Below, piece by piece: positions 1 through 8,702 of a DNA stretch of 64,000 nucleotides. The DNA is from Phycisphaerae bacterium (GTDB taxonomy: Bacteria; Planctomycetota; Phycisphaerae; UBA1845): positions 124,001 through 188,000 of the forward strand of contig JAJDEB010000002.1 of NCBI GenBank assembly GCA_029260015.1, given 5' to 3'. Numbering within the stretch: the first letter of the stretch is position 1; each line of letters starts with the position of its first letter. The notes below the pieces were generated by a model that had not been told where the DNA came from, ran no database searches, and worked only from the letters and a program-made list of their open reading frames with translations. The translations under genes and the position numbers were made by a program.

Positions 1-1
1 G

Positions 2-1840
2 CCGAACATCGATTTGATTGCTCAGCAAGGCGCTGTCTTTGAACAGTGCATGGCCTCAGCACCCAGCACGTTTCCGTCGCACTCGTCGATCATGACGGGA
101 CTCTACCAATATGTGCACGGCGCCCGCGACAACATTGGATATCGACTCAGCGAAAGCAACGTCACGCTGGCAGAGACACTGCAAGAAAAAGGGTATGCGA
201 CAGGGGCATTCGTGTCAGCCGCCCCCCTCGAACGCCGTAGCGGAATTGGGCAGGGCTTCCAAACTTATGAGGATTCTGGGGACGACACCGAATTGATCGG
301 AGCGCAAACAAGCGATCGAGCAATTCGTTGGCTCAGAAATCATGCAACTGAACGGTTCTTTGCGTGGGTACATTTTTATGATCCGCACTTTCCGTACGAA
401 GCCCCCGCTGATTTCATTTCGTCAGCGCCCAATGCGTACCTTCGCGAGATCGCATACATGGACGCCCAAATCGGGCGGATTACGACGGAACTCAAGCGAC
501 TCAACAGTTATGACAACACGATCATTGTGCTGGTTGCAGATCATGGAGAGGGTCTGGGGCAGCACAACGAAAAAACGCATCTCTATTTCATATACAACAC
601 CACAATTCACGTTCCATTCATCCTGCGGGCGCCCAATCTGGTTCAATCAAACCGCCGCATACAAACGCTTGTTCGCACGATAGACATCGCGCCAACCATT
701 TTAGAGTTGCTTGATATGAAACTCCCTCCCGTGTGTCAGGGAACCGGGCTCGAAGCGCTGGCCACAGGAAACAAACAAGATTTAAGACTGTCAGCGTACT
801 CGGAAACGATTGCCGGTAACCAAACGCTTGGTGCCTCCATTCTGCGTTCGATAAGTACGGGACAATATAAGTACATTCATGCGCCGCGCCCGGAATTGTA
901 CGATCTGGCGGTCGATCCAGGCGAAATTAACAACCTTGCAGAAGAACGCGCCGAACAGGTGACGACCATGCGTGAAGCGATGCGTGGGCTTATCGCAGAA
1001 TCTCCGGAAATCGAAGACCTGGGCGACGAGACGATCAAGTTGGACGCCCAAGACCTTGCGCGATTGGAAAGCCTGGGTTACGTCGGTGGCGATTTGAAGA
1101 GCCTGCCTCCATCCGAAAGTGAGTTGGATCTCTTTGAACCTGACGGGCCCGATCCCAAGGATTTTGCCGATGAATTTTCGGTCCTCAGCGAAGCTCAGCA
1201 CCTTCTGCTGGACCGAAAGTTTCGTGAAGCGGAAGATTCATTCCGTCGATTGGCAAAGCAGTTCCCGGACGTCATCGACCTGAAGAAGAAGCTGGCCCGT
1301 GCGGTCTTCAATCAGGATCGCTTCGACGAGGCAATTCAAATCTACGATGAGATCTGCAATGAACATCCCGATGAAGTCGGGGTTCGTTATGGGTACGGCA
1401 AACTTCTCGACAAAGTGGGTCGGCGCAAGGACGCCATCAAGCAATTCATCGCTACTATTCAGTTGGATCCTGAACATCCAGAAGCCTGCCACGATCTTGG
1501 CATCGCCCTTCGCGAAGAGGGTCACATTCCAGAAGCGATTCGGTACCTTCAGCAAGCCGTCCGCGCTCGGCCTTCCTACATCCGGGCACACGTCAACCTC
1601 GCTCGTATTCACCTCGAACAACAAGAATTCGATGAGGCGATCAGTTCGTTTCGCGCCGCCGCCGATGTCTCTCCAGAAGACCCGGAATTGCGCGCCTCGG
1701 TTGCATTTGCGCTGCTGAGAGCTGGTCGATATGACAGCGCCGCGATTGAGGCGAATGCAGCGCTGGCACTGGATGCAAGCTACAAACCCGCTCAGCGAAT
1801 TCTTGGAGAAATCAAGAAAGCATCATCGGGACGACCTTAG
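2..1840 (+). CDS. Sulfatase/alkaline-phosphatase-superfamily protein with C-terminal TPR repeats (5' partial)
   Basis: The reading frame is open from base 2 (P-N-I-D before the TTG shown in the ORF track), so the N-terminus and its first metal-ligand motif lie outside the window. What remains has the sulfatase fold landmarks: TFPSHSSIMTG around the nucleophile, HFYDPHFPY, and VADHGEGLGQH as a metal-binding motif. The nucleophile position of the usual C/S-x-P-S-R signature is Thr, with His in place of Arg. A formylglycine-type sulfatase is therefore unlikely, and a phosphoesterase, phosphotransferase or degenerate sulfatase is more plausible. From about residue 390 the protein becomes helical TPR repeats (AIQIYDEIC, AIKQFIATIQLDPEHPEA, AIRYLQQAV), probably for protein contact. 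Its stop codon overlaps that of the convergent gene. The substrate is unknown. Confidence 0.85.
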   Translation, partial: PNIDLIAQQGAVFEQCMASAPSTFPSHSSIMTGLYQYVHGARDNIGYRLSESNVTLAETLQEKGYATGAFVSAAPLERRSGIGQGFQTYEDSGDDTELIGAQTSDRAIRWLRNHATERFFAWVHFYDPHFPYEAPADFISSAPNAYLREIAYMDAQIGRITTELKRLNSYDNTIIVLVADHGEGLGQHNEKTHLYFIYNTTIHVPFILRAPNLVQSNRRIQTLVRTIDIAPTILELLDMKLPPVCQGTGLEALATGNKQDLRLSAYSETIAGNQTLGASILRSISTGQYKYIHAPRPELYDLAVDPGEINNLAEERAEQVTTMREAMRGLIAESPEIEDLGDETIKLDAQDLARLESLGYVGGDLKSLPPSESELDLFEPDGPDPKDFADEFSVLSEAQHLLLDRKFREAEDSFRRLAKQFPDVIDLKKKLARAVFNQDRFDEAIQIYDEICNEHPDEVGVRYGYGKLLDKVGRRKDAIKQFIATIQLDPEHPEACHDLGIALREEGHIPEAIRYLQQAVRARPSYIRAHVNLARIHLEQQEFDEAISSFRAAADVSPEDPELRASVAFALLRAGRYDSAAIEANAALALDASYKPAQRILGEIKKASSGRP

Positions 1841-3492
1841 TTGACCGCTTGTGTGAATAGCGCGTAGTCAACCAAGTCAATCGCGCCATTACCGTCGAAA
1901 TCAATAATCTCGCAACCCGGGGTGATGCTCCCCTCGGTCGGCCCAACCACGCAGGGCAAAACCGACGCAAGGTCGGCCGCGTCTTTATCGCCATCTCCGT
2001 CGACGTCTCCCAACCGCTCGGGCGGCCAAAGCGTCCATGTCTGATTGGCGGGATAGTTCGTCAAAGTGCGCGAGACACCGCCGGGCCAAGCTACGATGAT
2101 CTGATCCAATGTCGTCGCGGTATCCACTCCAAAGTGTACGGTATAGTCATCCTGCGATTTGAAGTTCGAGCCAGCCGTGATTTCGTTCATCTGCGAAATG
2201 GCGCCGGTTCCAATGTCGATCTGAGCCCCCACAGCAAAGGTATTTGCGCCAATGCCAACCACGCGGAATTTGACCCAATTACGGTTGTCACCTTCGTGAT
2301 TGATGAAGATCGCAAGTGGCGCGTTGTCCGTTTGAACAACCAAGTCCAAATCACCGTCATTGTCGAGATCGCCTTTAGCCACGCAGAACGACGTCGCGGA
2401 ATTGTCCAACCCGACAATCGGTGCGATATCGATCAAAGCGCCCGGTCCGTCGTCATCGTAAAGTCGATTCGGCGCTAGCATGTTGTTGACATACAATTCA
2501 AGTTTGCCATCGTTGTCGTAATCGAGAAACGTCGTGCCCCAGCCAATTTCGTATGAACCCACGTCATAGGCCAATGTGGCATCCACAAACGTCCCGTCAC
2601 CTTGATTCATCAACAGAACATTACCTGGCGGCGTGTTGGTCACATACATATCCGCGTAACCGTTTCGGTCCAGATCGCCAACTGCAATCCCCATACAATC
2701 AACGTTGGCTGCCGTATTGCTCGCTGCCGTCACATCAACAAACGTCCCCCCATCATTGCGGAAGAGGTGGTTCTCGACATTTGGAGTCGTACCGCGATCG
2801 TTGCACACATACAAATCGGCATCACCGTCCCGATCGTAGTCCAAGAATCGAGATGTAAAACTTGGTAATTGGCTGAATCCGACCCCCAATGTTTCGCCCG
2901 TCGCCTCGAGGGCCAATCCGTTGCTATTCACGTAAAGCTCATTGGGTACTGCGAACCCCGGCAAAAATGTTCGGTTGGCAACATACAATTCCAACCAACC
3001 GTCTCCATCGATATCACCCCAAGTTGTTCCATACGACAGCCCCTGTTCATCGCCAAGACCGAGAGTGGGAGCAACATTCGTAAACTCAAAATTGCCATCG
3101 TTTCGCAGGAGTACGTCGTTAAAGAGGCGGCAGGTGATCATCAGGTCGAGATCACCGTCAGCGTCGAAGTCCGCTGCTGACAATCCTGTTGCCTCAGTAA
3201 TCAACAAAATTTCGTTTCCGATCGACCGATCGATGAAGTGACCGGTGCCATCGTTTTCAAATAGACCAACAATGCCGGAAGTTCCGCCAAGTACCACCAA
3301 ATCGGGATCTTGATCATTATCAAGATCAATGACACCCAGCCCGGTCCCATGGCGATAAAGCGAATCGACCGTCTGGAAGACAACACCGCGCGATGCGGCT
3401 TCGCTGGTAAAAGCTTCCGGCGATCCCGCACTGAGAACAGCAACCGGCAAAACAACAACGCCGACCGTAAGAACCAAACGAACCATTCGCAT
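1837..3492 (-). CDS. Secreted FG-GAP/VCBS-repeat protein with ASPIC/UnbV region and C-terminal dockerin-like domain
   Basis: About 551 residues. A signal peptide (MRMVRLVLTVGVVVLPVAVLS) is followed by repeated Asp-rich calcium-binding FG-GAP/VCBS motifs such as DLDNDQDPDLVV, DFDADGDLDLMI, DIDGDGWLELYV and DYDRDGDADLYV, which are typical of a seven-bladed beta-propeller. An ASPIC/UnbV-like stretch (IIVAWPGGVSRTLTNYP) follows. The C-terminus is a dockerin-like pair of calcium loops (GDVDGDGDKDAADL and DFDGNGAIDLVDYALF). The chosen ATG lies nine bases after GGGGAAGGG; an ATG three codons upstream is also possible. Proteins of this kind are exported and attached to surface or matrix partners through the dockerin-like end, but no cohesin is visible here. 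The ligand is unknown. Confidence 0.85.
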   Translation of the reverse strand: MRMVRLVLTVGVVVLPVAVLSAGSPEAFTSEAASRGVVFQTVDSLYRHGTGLGVIDLDNDQDPDLVVLGGTSGIVGLFENDGTGHFIDRSIGNEILLITEATGLSAADFDADGDLDLMITCRLFNDVLLRNDGNFEFTNVAPTLGLGDEQGLSYGTTWGDIDGDGWLELYVANRTFLPGFAVPNELYVNSNGLALEATGETLGVGFSQLPSFTSRFLDYDRDGDADLYVCNDRGTTPNVENHLFRNDGGTFVDVTAASNTAANVDCMGIAVGDLDRNGYADMYVTNTPPGNVLLMNQGDGTFVDATLAYDVGSYEIGWGTTFLDYDNDGKLELYVNNMLAPNRLYDDDGPGALIDIAPIVGLDNSATSFCVAKGDLDNDGDLDLVVQTDNAPLAIFINHEGDNRNWVKFRVVGIGANTFAVGAQIDIGTGAISQMNEITAGSNFKSQDDYTVHFGVDTATTLDQIIVAWPGGVSRTLTNYPANQTWTLWPPERLGDVDGDGDKDAADLASVLPCVVGPTEGSITPGCEIIDFDGNGAIDLVDYALFTQAVN

Positions 3493-4107
3493 CGCCGACA
3501 TCCCTTCCCCTTTCACCAACTACAAAATCCAACTCACGAAGTGATTCAAATGTTGGAGGGCCAGCCGCCTGTCACAATAGTAGCGCTCAAACTTGGTTGG
3601 CCACGGCATGCAAGAACTATCCAAGTACACACCAACCGCCACCGCATCACCGGGTGGTGCATGTTGCTTGCCCAATTGCGAATTCAGTTACCTCATATGC
3701 CACTACACACACCCTGATGTTACCAAATATCAGCCATCGGATACAAGTCGGAAGCGCAACTCATGTGGCCCGATAACCGAAAAATGCGTAGACGTCCATC
3801 ACGCATGTAAATTATTGAAATGAAACAACTTACAGGCAATCTAGGATACGCGCAAAAAAGCCCCACCGAGCGCGACTGGTTGAAAACCACGCACAATCAT
3901 GCTCCCGAAGAGACAACCTCTTTGAAATAAGCGAACAGGCTATCTTCAGAACAAACGAGCCTTCAAATGGAATCCCGATTCGGCATCAGGTTTATCGGAC
4001 CCAACGAATCCATTGGACATTCGCGCGCAGAAGGATGCCAGCCGCGATGTCGCGACTGGCACCGTTTTTCGAATCACTTCGATTCGCCGCAGGGAAAAGT
4101 CCGTTGG
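3493..4107. other. Gene-free spacer between the FG-GAP gene and hsp20
   Basis: No open frame here has coding character; the ORF-track entries crossing it are shadows or short random frames. It holds the upstream region of the FG-GAP gene on the minus strand and the 3' flank of hsp20. The only visible structure is a hairpin at 4036-4061, listed separately. I see no convincing promoter boxes. Confidence 0.5.
4036..4061. terminator. Hairpin downstream of hsp20
   Basis: TGCCAGcCGCGA and TCGCGaCTGGCA form an 11-pair stem with one internal mismatch and a two-base loop, about 45 bases past the hsp20 stop. The T-run (GTTTTTC) lies on the plus-strand side, so as an intrinsic terminator it fits plus-strand transcription better. 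For hsp20 it may simply be a 3'-end-stabilising stem. Confidence 0.4.
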
Positions 4108-4560
4108 TTATTCGATGCCCTTGACCTCGATCCGCTTGGGTTTGACCGCTTCTGCTTTAGGAAGCTTAATCGTCAACACGCCATTCTTGAGCTTCGCATC
4201 AACGCGGTCCGAATCGGTTTCTGTCGGCAGTTGAATGACGCGGCGGAACTCACTTGCGCCGCGCTCGTTGCAATAGCGCACGACATTCTCCAGTTCGACA
4301 GCCAGCCGCTTACCAGCGACGGTCAGTGTGTTGTCTTCGACCGTTACTTCGATCTGGCTGAGCTCCAATCCCGGAACATCAACCTCGACGAAGAGGTTGT
4401 CGCCGTCTTCCCATACGTCCAGCGCACCAAGTCCGCGAACGCCCAATCCCAACTTCTGGAATCCGTCAGCCCCACCTTCGATCAGACCGCCAAAGGCGCG
4501 GTCCACACTGTCCCGAATTGAAGACAACGGATCAATTCCAATGATTCGACGAGTCAACAT
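4108..4560 (-). CDS. Hsp20/alpha-crystallin family small heat-shock protein
   Basis: A 150-residue ATP-independent holdase chaperone, the usual bacterial class A length. Residues 45-140 form the alpha-crystallin domain: DVWEDGDNLFVEVDVPGL at its start, an EFRRVIQLP strand, then the hallmark A-x-x-x-N-G-V-L motif (AKLKNGVLTIKLPK). The C-terminal tail lacks an obvious I-x-I anchor, ending KPKRIEVKGIE, where RIEV is the nearest candidate. The ribosome site AAAGGGG sits seven bases before the ATG. I see neither a CIRCE inverted repeat nor a ROSE-type leader in the 5' flank. The gene stands alone. Confidence 0.93.
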   Translation of the reverse strand: MLTRRIIGIDPLSSIRDSVDRAFGGLIEGGADGFQKLGLGVRGLGALDVWEDGDNLFVEVDVPGLELSQIEVTVEDNTLTVAGKRLAVELENVVRYCNERGASEFRRVIQLPTETDSDRVDAKLKNGVLTIKLPKAEAVKPKRIEVKGIE

Positions 4561-4899
4561 AACAGCACCCCTTTCTATACGTTCCTACTCATTTGATCCT
4601 ACCGTCGGCTCCACTGCCGCCGGCTGGTTTTGCTTTGAACTACCCGGTTCTTGCGGGCTATGCATGATGAGATGCAATGGGCATGCCAATCGAAAAACGC
4701 CTTGAATGGCCAAGAAACAGGGGTGTGTGGCAATCAATCCTGACAAAATGACAGCCGTGGCAGGCAGCCTGGCGTGCGCGGACCTATCATTGACGGAGTT
4801 CCATCGGGCGGCTAGATTCGAGTTTCGCCGTTTCGATTGGGCGGTGCTTGCAGCACACATCAGCAACAGAACATTTCAACGCCTAAGGGAGGTACGCTC

Positions 4900-5445
4900 A
4901 TGGGTCTCGTCAATCCGCTGAATCTAAAGCAATGGGTCGAAGAAAACCGTCACCTGCTCAAACCACCCGTGGGCAACAAATGTGTTTGGCAGAATGAAGA
5001 CTTCATCATCATGGTGGTGGGTGGGCCCAACGCGCGAAAAGACTACCACGTCAATGAGACCAGCGAGTTCTTCTATCAGATTGAAGGCGACATCATCCTT
5101 GGCATCATCAATCCGGAAAACAACAAGCCCGAAGAAGTCATCATCCGCGAAGGTGAAATCTATCTGCTTCCTCCAAAGGTTCCGCACAGTCCGCGCCGAC
5201 CAGCCAACACCGTGGGTGTAGTTGTTGAAATGACTCGCGCTCAAGGCATGATCGACAAACTTCAGTGGTACTCCGACGACACCCACGAACTCGTTCACGA
5301 AGCCGAGTTCAAACTCGAAAACATCGCCGAAGACCTCAAGAAGATCATGGAAGATTTCTGGTCCAACGAAGAATTGCGGAAATGCAAGTCAACCGGCAGC
5401 GTCATTGCTCCACCGACCGAAGCCCAACCGCCACCGAAGGCCTAG
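4900..5445 (+). CDS. nbaC: 3-hydroxyanthranilate 3,4-dioxygenase
   Basis: A 181-residue cupin that opens the ring of 3-hydroxyanthranilate to 2-amino-3-carboxymuconate semialdehyde in the kynurenine/quinolinate pathway. The catalytic Fe(II) ligands are visible as His50, Glu56 (DYHVNETSEFF) and His96 (PPKVPHSPRRP). The known substrate residues also appear present: Arg46, Arg99 and Glu110. The start was moved from the ORF-track call to the ATG after TAAGGGAGG. Bacterial homologues usually end in a rubredoxin-like four-Cys iron site; here the tail reads RKCKSTGS and then a Pro-rich end with no CxxC, so that site is missing. No other kynurenine-pathway gene is in the window. Confidence 0.92.
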   Translation: MGLVNPLNLKQWVEENRHLLKPPVGNKCVWQNEDFIIMVVGGPNARKDYHVNETSEFFYQIEGDIILGIINPENNKPEEVIIREGEIYLLPPKVPHSPRRPANTVGVVVEMTRAQGMIDKLQWYSDDTHELVHEAEFKLENIAEDLKKIMEDFWSNEELRKCKSTGSVIAPPTEAQPPPKA

Positions 5446-5483
5446 TGTAGGCCCGCGCGTCACCTTGCGGGTTGCGCTCCACC

Positions 5484-5566
5484 GTCATTCCCGCGAAAGC
5501 GGGAATCCAAGTCCCGCACGTTGCCCATCGCCCGTTCTGGACTCCCGCGTACGCGGGAGTGACGAT
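5484..5566. repeat. Inverted pair of REP-like palindromes
   Basis: Two related palindromes face each other: GTCATTCCCGCGAAAGCGGGAA at 5484-5505 and, on the other strand, GTCACTCCCGCGTACGCGGGAG at 5545-5566. Both share GTCA(T/C)TCCCGCG and continue into TCCA. Each forms a strong stem-loop and the pair can fold together, as in a REPIN/BIME. It lies just after the dioxygenase stop and before the 3' end of the convergent lipoprotein gene, so it may also act as a terminator or mRNA 3' protector. Confidence 0.75.
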
Positions 5567-5613
5567 CGGGCACCCGCAAATCTAGCCGTGAGAATGCACT
5601 AGGATTGAAGCGT

Positions 5614-6243
5614 TTATTCCTGCGATGGCGTGGCGGCTGACTTGACGGTAACGGTCGTTGATGTGGTCAACTCTCGACCACTCAACCAATCCAGAAACAC
5701 GACACGGACGTGTACTTCTGACGGAATGCGACCAGCCGATTCTGAAAACGGAATCTTGAACGAATAGTGATTCGTCATGAATCCGCCGTACCAGCTTTTC
5801 TTGATCACCACTGGATCGGTGTACTCTTTCGTCGCGATGGTTCTGGGTGAACCGATATCCGTCAGGTCGGTCAACTGAATCGTAATCGCGCCAGCCGCTT
5901 TGATGACGTCACCGGAAGCATCGACCGGCTGAACGTATACAACGACACCGTCATCACCGGGCTTGCCATCGAGATCAATACCACCGCTGCGGGTTGGGAT
6001 CTTGATCTTGTCAACGACAAACAAATCATCGAGTTTCACATCTGCCAAACGGGGTTGATTCTTGATACGCGCTTCCAATTCCGAGCAGCGCGTTTCGCAT
6101 TCAAACTTGGCTTGTTCGCAGGCGGCTAAGTCCAGTTTGTGCTGATCGATTTCCTGTTGAAGCTGAATGATCGTACCCGGCGCATCGAAACATCCACCGC
6201 AAAACGCAGCCAATGCAAGAACCATCAGCGCTGCGCGAATCAT
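5614..6243 (-). CDS. Hypothetical lipoprotein with coiled-coil segment
   Basis: About 209 residues from the ATG at 6243, which has GAGG nine bases upstream; the longer ORF-track start is not supported. A lipoprotein signal (MIRAALMVLALAAFCGGC) gives Cys19 as the probable lipidated residue. Residues 25-55 are a heptad-like, Gln/Glu/Cys-containing helix (IIQLQQEIDQHKLDLAACEQ), likely coiled coil. The rest is a beta-rich domain of about 140 residues with phrases such as DKIKIPTRSGGIDLDGKPG and SYKIPFSESAGRIPSEVHV-like strands. I do not recognise a family. It is probably periplasmic or outer-membrane anchored. It sits downstream of the EVE-domain gene on the same strand, 92 bases away. Confidence 0.75.
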   Translation of the reverse strand: MIRAALMVLALAAFCGGCFDAPGTIIQLQQEIDQHKLDLAACEQAKFECETRCSELEARIKNQPRLADVKLDDLFVVDKIKIPTRSGGIDLDGKPGDDGVVVYVQPVDASGDVIKAAGAITIQLTDLTDIGSPRTIATKEYTDPVVIKKSWYGGFMTNHYSFKIPFSESAGRIPSEVHVRVVFLDWLSGRELTTSTTVTVKSAATPSQE

Positions 6244-6335
6244 TTTCGCCTGCCTCAATTTCTCGCAATAGTGCTTGGTCATCATCAGGCTATCTGCTTG
6301 CAATATCGGATGAATCGACGTTCGTTTCATGGCTT

Positions 6336-6752
6336 TCAAGGTGCCGTGATACCGCCCATTTTGCAAAGTTTTTTCCACCATGCGGGTTTGACCGGCATTG
6401 CAGACAGGCGCGAAATCGTTACGAGGTGAAATTCTGAAAACGTCGCGTCGGCTTTGACTTGTGCCAAGGTCACCGGCGTTGAGACCGCCTTGACGGCTTT
6501 GAGATCAACGACGACGCGTTTCTCATCGTCCAACTCGGGATCGGGATAGGGGCCGCGCGTCACGGTCGCGACACCGGCAATGTGCTTGTCCTTACCGGTA
6601 TGGTAAACAAACACGTTGTCGCCCTTTTTGACGTTGCGCATGTGCATCAGAGCCGTGTTGTTTCCGACACCGTCCCACACCGTTTTCTTATCGCGCACGA
6701 GGTCGTCGTACGAATAGTCACCCGGTTCGGTTTTGAAGAGCCAATATTGCAT
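6336..6752 (-). CDS. EVE-domain protein
   Basis: A 138-residue single EVE domain (PUA-like fold, formerly DUF55, related to thymocyte nuclear protein 1). The start was chosen at MQYWLFKTEPG, where the family normally begins. Hallmarks are WLFKTEPGDYSYDDL, VWDGVGNNTA, MRNVKKGD, VFVYHTGKDK and IAGVATV. EVE domains read modified bases in DNA or RNA, and in bacteria occur both alone and in modification-dependent restriction systems. This one is stand-alone and no restriction partner is nearby, so a housekeeping nucleic-acid-binding role is more likely. The C-terminus (WWKKLCKMGGI) is normal for the family. Confidence 0.9.
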   Translation of the reverse strand: MQYWLFKTEPGDYSYDDLVRDKKTVWDGVGNNTALMHMRNVKKGDNVFVYHTGKDKHIAGVATVTRGPYPDPELDDEKRVVVDLKAVKAVSTPVTLAQVKADATFSEFHLVTISRLSAMPVKPAWWKKLCKMGGITAP

Positions 6753-6784
6753 GGGCCTCACGTTCTATTCTGCCAATATCGTTA

Positions 6785-7528
6785 CTATTCCAGCGTCGCC
6801 GTCTTCAAGTATTCCATGATCGAATCGTGCCAACGTTCGATTGTGTCAGCCGAACCAACCGCTTTTACAAAGTGCGGGCCATTCGGATGCTCGATCGCCG
6901 CAGAAATCATACGAACGCTTCCAGATTCCGACGTCATCGTTCCGGTCATGTCCGCAACCGTGACTTTCACACCGTTCGCTTCCCACGATTCAACTTTCGC
7001 AGCTTCCTTGGTCGAACTTCCGTCGGGTTGGCTGACCATTCCGAACCATCGGTCCAACTGCGCTTGAATCGGAATATCCTTCATTCCCGGAAAATGCGTT
7101 AATCGAACGACCGCATCGGTATCGTCGTCATTTGCTTTTTCGAGTTTGAAGACGGCCAGTGGTCCCGCGACTTGAAACGCCGAATTCGACGGGACGGCTG
7201 GCTCCATTGGCTGCCAACCTTCCGGCGCAGTGAGTTTCAAACCGGCTGAACCTTCTGCGGCTTTGTCGATCTCAACGTTCCCGGCTTCTGCTTTGGGCAT
7301 CGCTCCGCCAATGGGCGGATGGCCAGCAGGCAAGCTATCCCCATGCCCTGGCGGAATCGGCGGCGCCTTTTGAGTAGACCGATTCTGTGAAGGTTGGGTC
7401 GGCTTGGTACTTGCTAACGGGGGAAGCGAGGGCTCCTCAACAGTTCCCGGCTCGTCTTTCTTGCACCCGACAATGGTGATCGCCGATACGAGACAACCGA
7501 ATACCAGCACTTTCACAAATTGCTTCAT
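6785..7528 (-). CDS. Hypothetical lipoprotein
   Basis: 247 residues with a lipoprotein signal (MKQFVKVLVFGCLVSAITIVGC; Cys22 lipidated) followed by a Pro/Ser/Gln-rich linker to about residue 85. The C-terminal 160 residues form a compact alpha/beta domain (LKLTAPEGWQPMEP, AVFKLEKANDDDTDAVVRLTHFPG, IERWHDSIMEYLKTATLE). The pattern of a short beta sheet ending in an amphipathic helix resembles lipoproteins of the PsbP/LpqN type, but I cannot assign a family. It lies 57 bases downstream of sucD on the same strand, so co-transcription is possible. Confidence 0.75.
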   Translation of the reverse strand: MKQFVKVLVFGCLVSAITIVGCKKDEPGTVEEPSLPPLASTKPTQPSQNRSTQKAPPIPPGHGDSLPAGHPPIGGAMPKAEAGNVEIDKAAEGSAGLKLTAPEGWQPMEPAVPSNSAFQVAGPLAVFKLEKANDDDTDAVVRLTHFPGMKDIPIQAQLDRWFGMVSQPDGSSTKEAAKVESWEANGVKVTVADMTGTMTSESGSVRMISAAIEHPNGPHFVKAVGSADTIERWHDSIMEYLKTATLE

Positions 7529-7585
7529 TAATGAATTCTCCGATTCTCTTTTTTTTGGCAGTCAGCATTCAGGCGATTTCGATTC

Positions 7586-8470
7586 CTAAATCAACGCAGC
7601 AATCGCTTCACCGATCTGCGCGGGCGATTCCGCGACCGAAATGCCTGCCGCCTTCATCGCATCAATCTTACCGTCAGCCGTTCCTTCGCCACCGCTGATG
7701 ATCGCGCCTGCGTGACCCATTCGCTTTCCAGGAGGGGCAGTCCGCCCGGCAATAAACCCAGCGACTGGTTTCTTGATATTGGCTTTAACGAAATCTGCAG
7801 CGTTCTCTTCGTCAGTCCCACCGATTTCGCCAATCATGATCATGCCATGCGTGTCGTCGTCCTCTTCAAACATCGAAAGCAGTTCAATGAAATTCAAGCC
7901 CTTCACCGGGTCACCGCCAATACCGACGCACGTCGTTTGCGAGATACCGCGCGAACTGCACTGCCATACGGCTTCGTACGTCAGCGTTCCACTGCGCGAG
8001 ATAATACCCACGTTCTTATTGCCACCCTTGGGAGGGGTGTGAATGTAACCGGGCATGATGCCGATCTTGCATTCACCGGGCGTAATCACACCGGGACAGT
8101 TCGGGCCAATCATCAACACACCGCGATCGTCGAGGTACTTGCGGGCTTTGACCATGTCGAGCGCCGGAATGCCTTCCGTAATCACCACGACCAGACGAAT
8201 CCCTGCGTCGGCTGCCTCCATCGCTGCGTCAGCCGCAAACGGCGGTGGGACGAACACCATCGACACGTCCGCACCCGTCGTCGATACAGCCTCTGCCACC
8301 GTGTTGAACACGGGCAGACCATGCTCCGACTTGGTGCCGCCTTTTCCGGGAGACGTTCCACCGACAAACTTGGCACCGTATTCGATGCACTGCGTGGTAT
8401 GAAATGCGCCGGCTTGTCCGGTTATTCCCTGGCAAATCACTTTCGTATTGCGATCCACAAGAATGCTCAT
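7586..8470 (-). CDS. sucD: Succinate-CoA ligase (ADP/GDP-forming), alpha subunit
   Basis: 294 residues, the normal length. It catalyses the TCA-cycle step succinyl-CoA + Pi + NDP to succinate + CoA + NTP with the beta subunit SucC. The start was trimmed to [18 protein letters not shown], the conserved beginning of the CoA-binding Rossmann domain. The CoA-binding region includes GGTSPGKGG, and the phospho-histidine motif GHAGAI is intact with His253 as the catalytic residue. IGPNCPG and the C-terminal ligase domain are also intact. The usual sucC partner is not adjacent: the upstream neighbour is a HEAT-repeat gene. Confidence 0.96.
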   Translation of the reverse strand: MSILVDRNTKVICQGITGQAGAFHTTQCIEYGAKFVGGTSPGKGGTKSEHGLPVFNTVAEAVSTTGADVSMVFVPPPFAADAAMEAADAGIRLVVVITEGIPALDMVKARKYLDDRGVLMIGPNCPGVITPGECKIGIMPGYIHTPPKGGNKNVGIISRSGTLTYEAVWQCSSRGISQTTCVGIGGDPVKGLNFIELLSMFEEDDDTHGMIMIGEIGGTDEENAADFVKANIKKPVAGFIAGRTAPPGKRMGHAGAIISGGEGTADGKIDAMKAAGISVAESPAQIGEAIAALI

Positions 8471-8619
8471 GACGTCATGTTCCCAATTAAGATTTTCTGC
8501 ATCGCACCGCGCCGGCAGCGCCGAAGAAGCCAACATCCATCGCCCCCAAACGGATGGGACGAATGGGCTAGTATCGCCCCTGCGGGTTCATTTGCAAATG
8601 CGCACGCGGGAATACCCGA

Positions 8620-8636
8620 TGCCCCCAGATGGGGCA
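8620..8636. terminator. Hairpin between the HEAT-repeat gene and sucD
   Basis: TGCCCC, five-base loop, GGGGCA. It sits 67 bases beyond the stop of the HEAT-repeat gene in the 232-base spacer before sucD. There is no T-run, so termination is only a suggestion. Confidence 0.3.
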
Positions 8637-8702
8637 CCAAAGGCGCGGAATCAGGTGTTTATGGGTTGGGATAAATCCAGCGATGGGTTCGGTTGTCAGC
8701 GG

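Noticed and set aside
7712-8674. Plus-strand open frame of 320 codons
   Set aside because: It is antisense to sucD, whose family motifs and length are unambiguous; the plus translation is Arg/His-rich with no family pattern.
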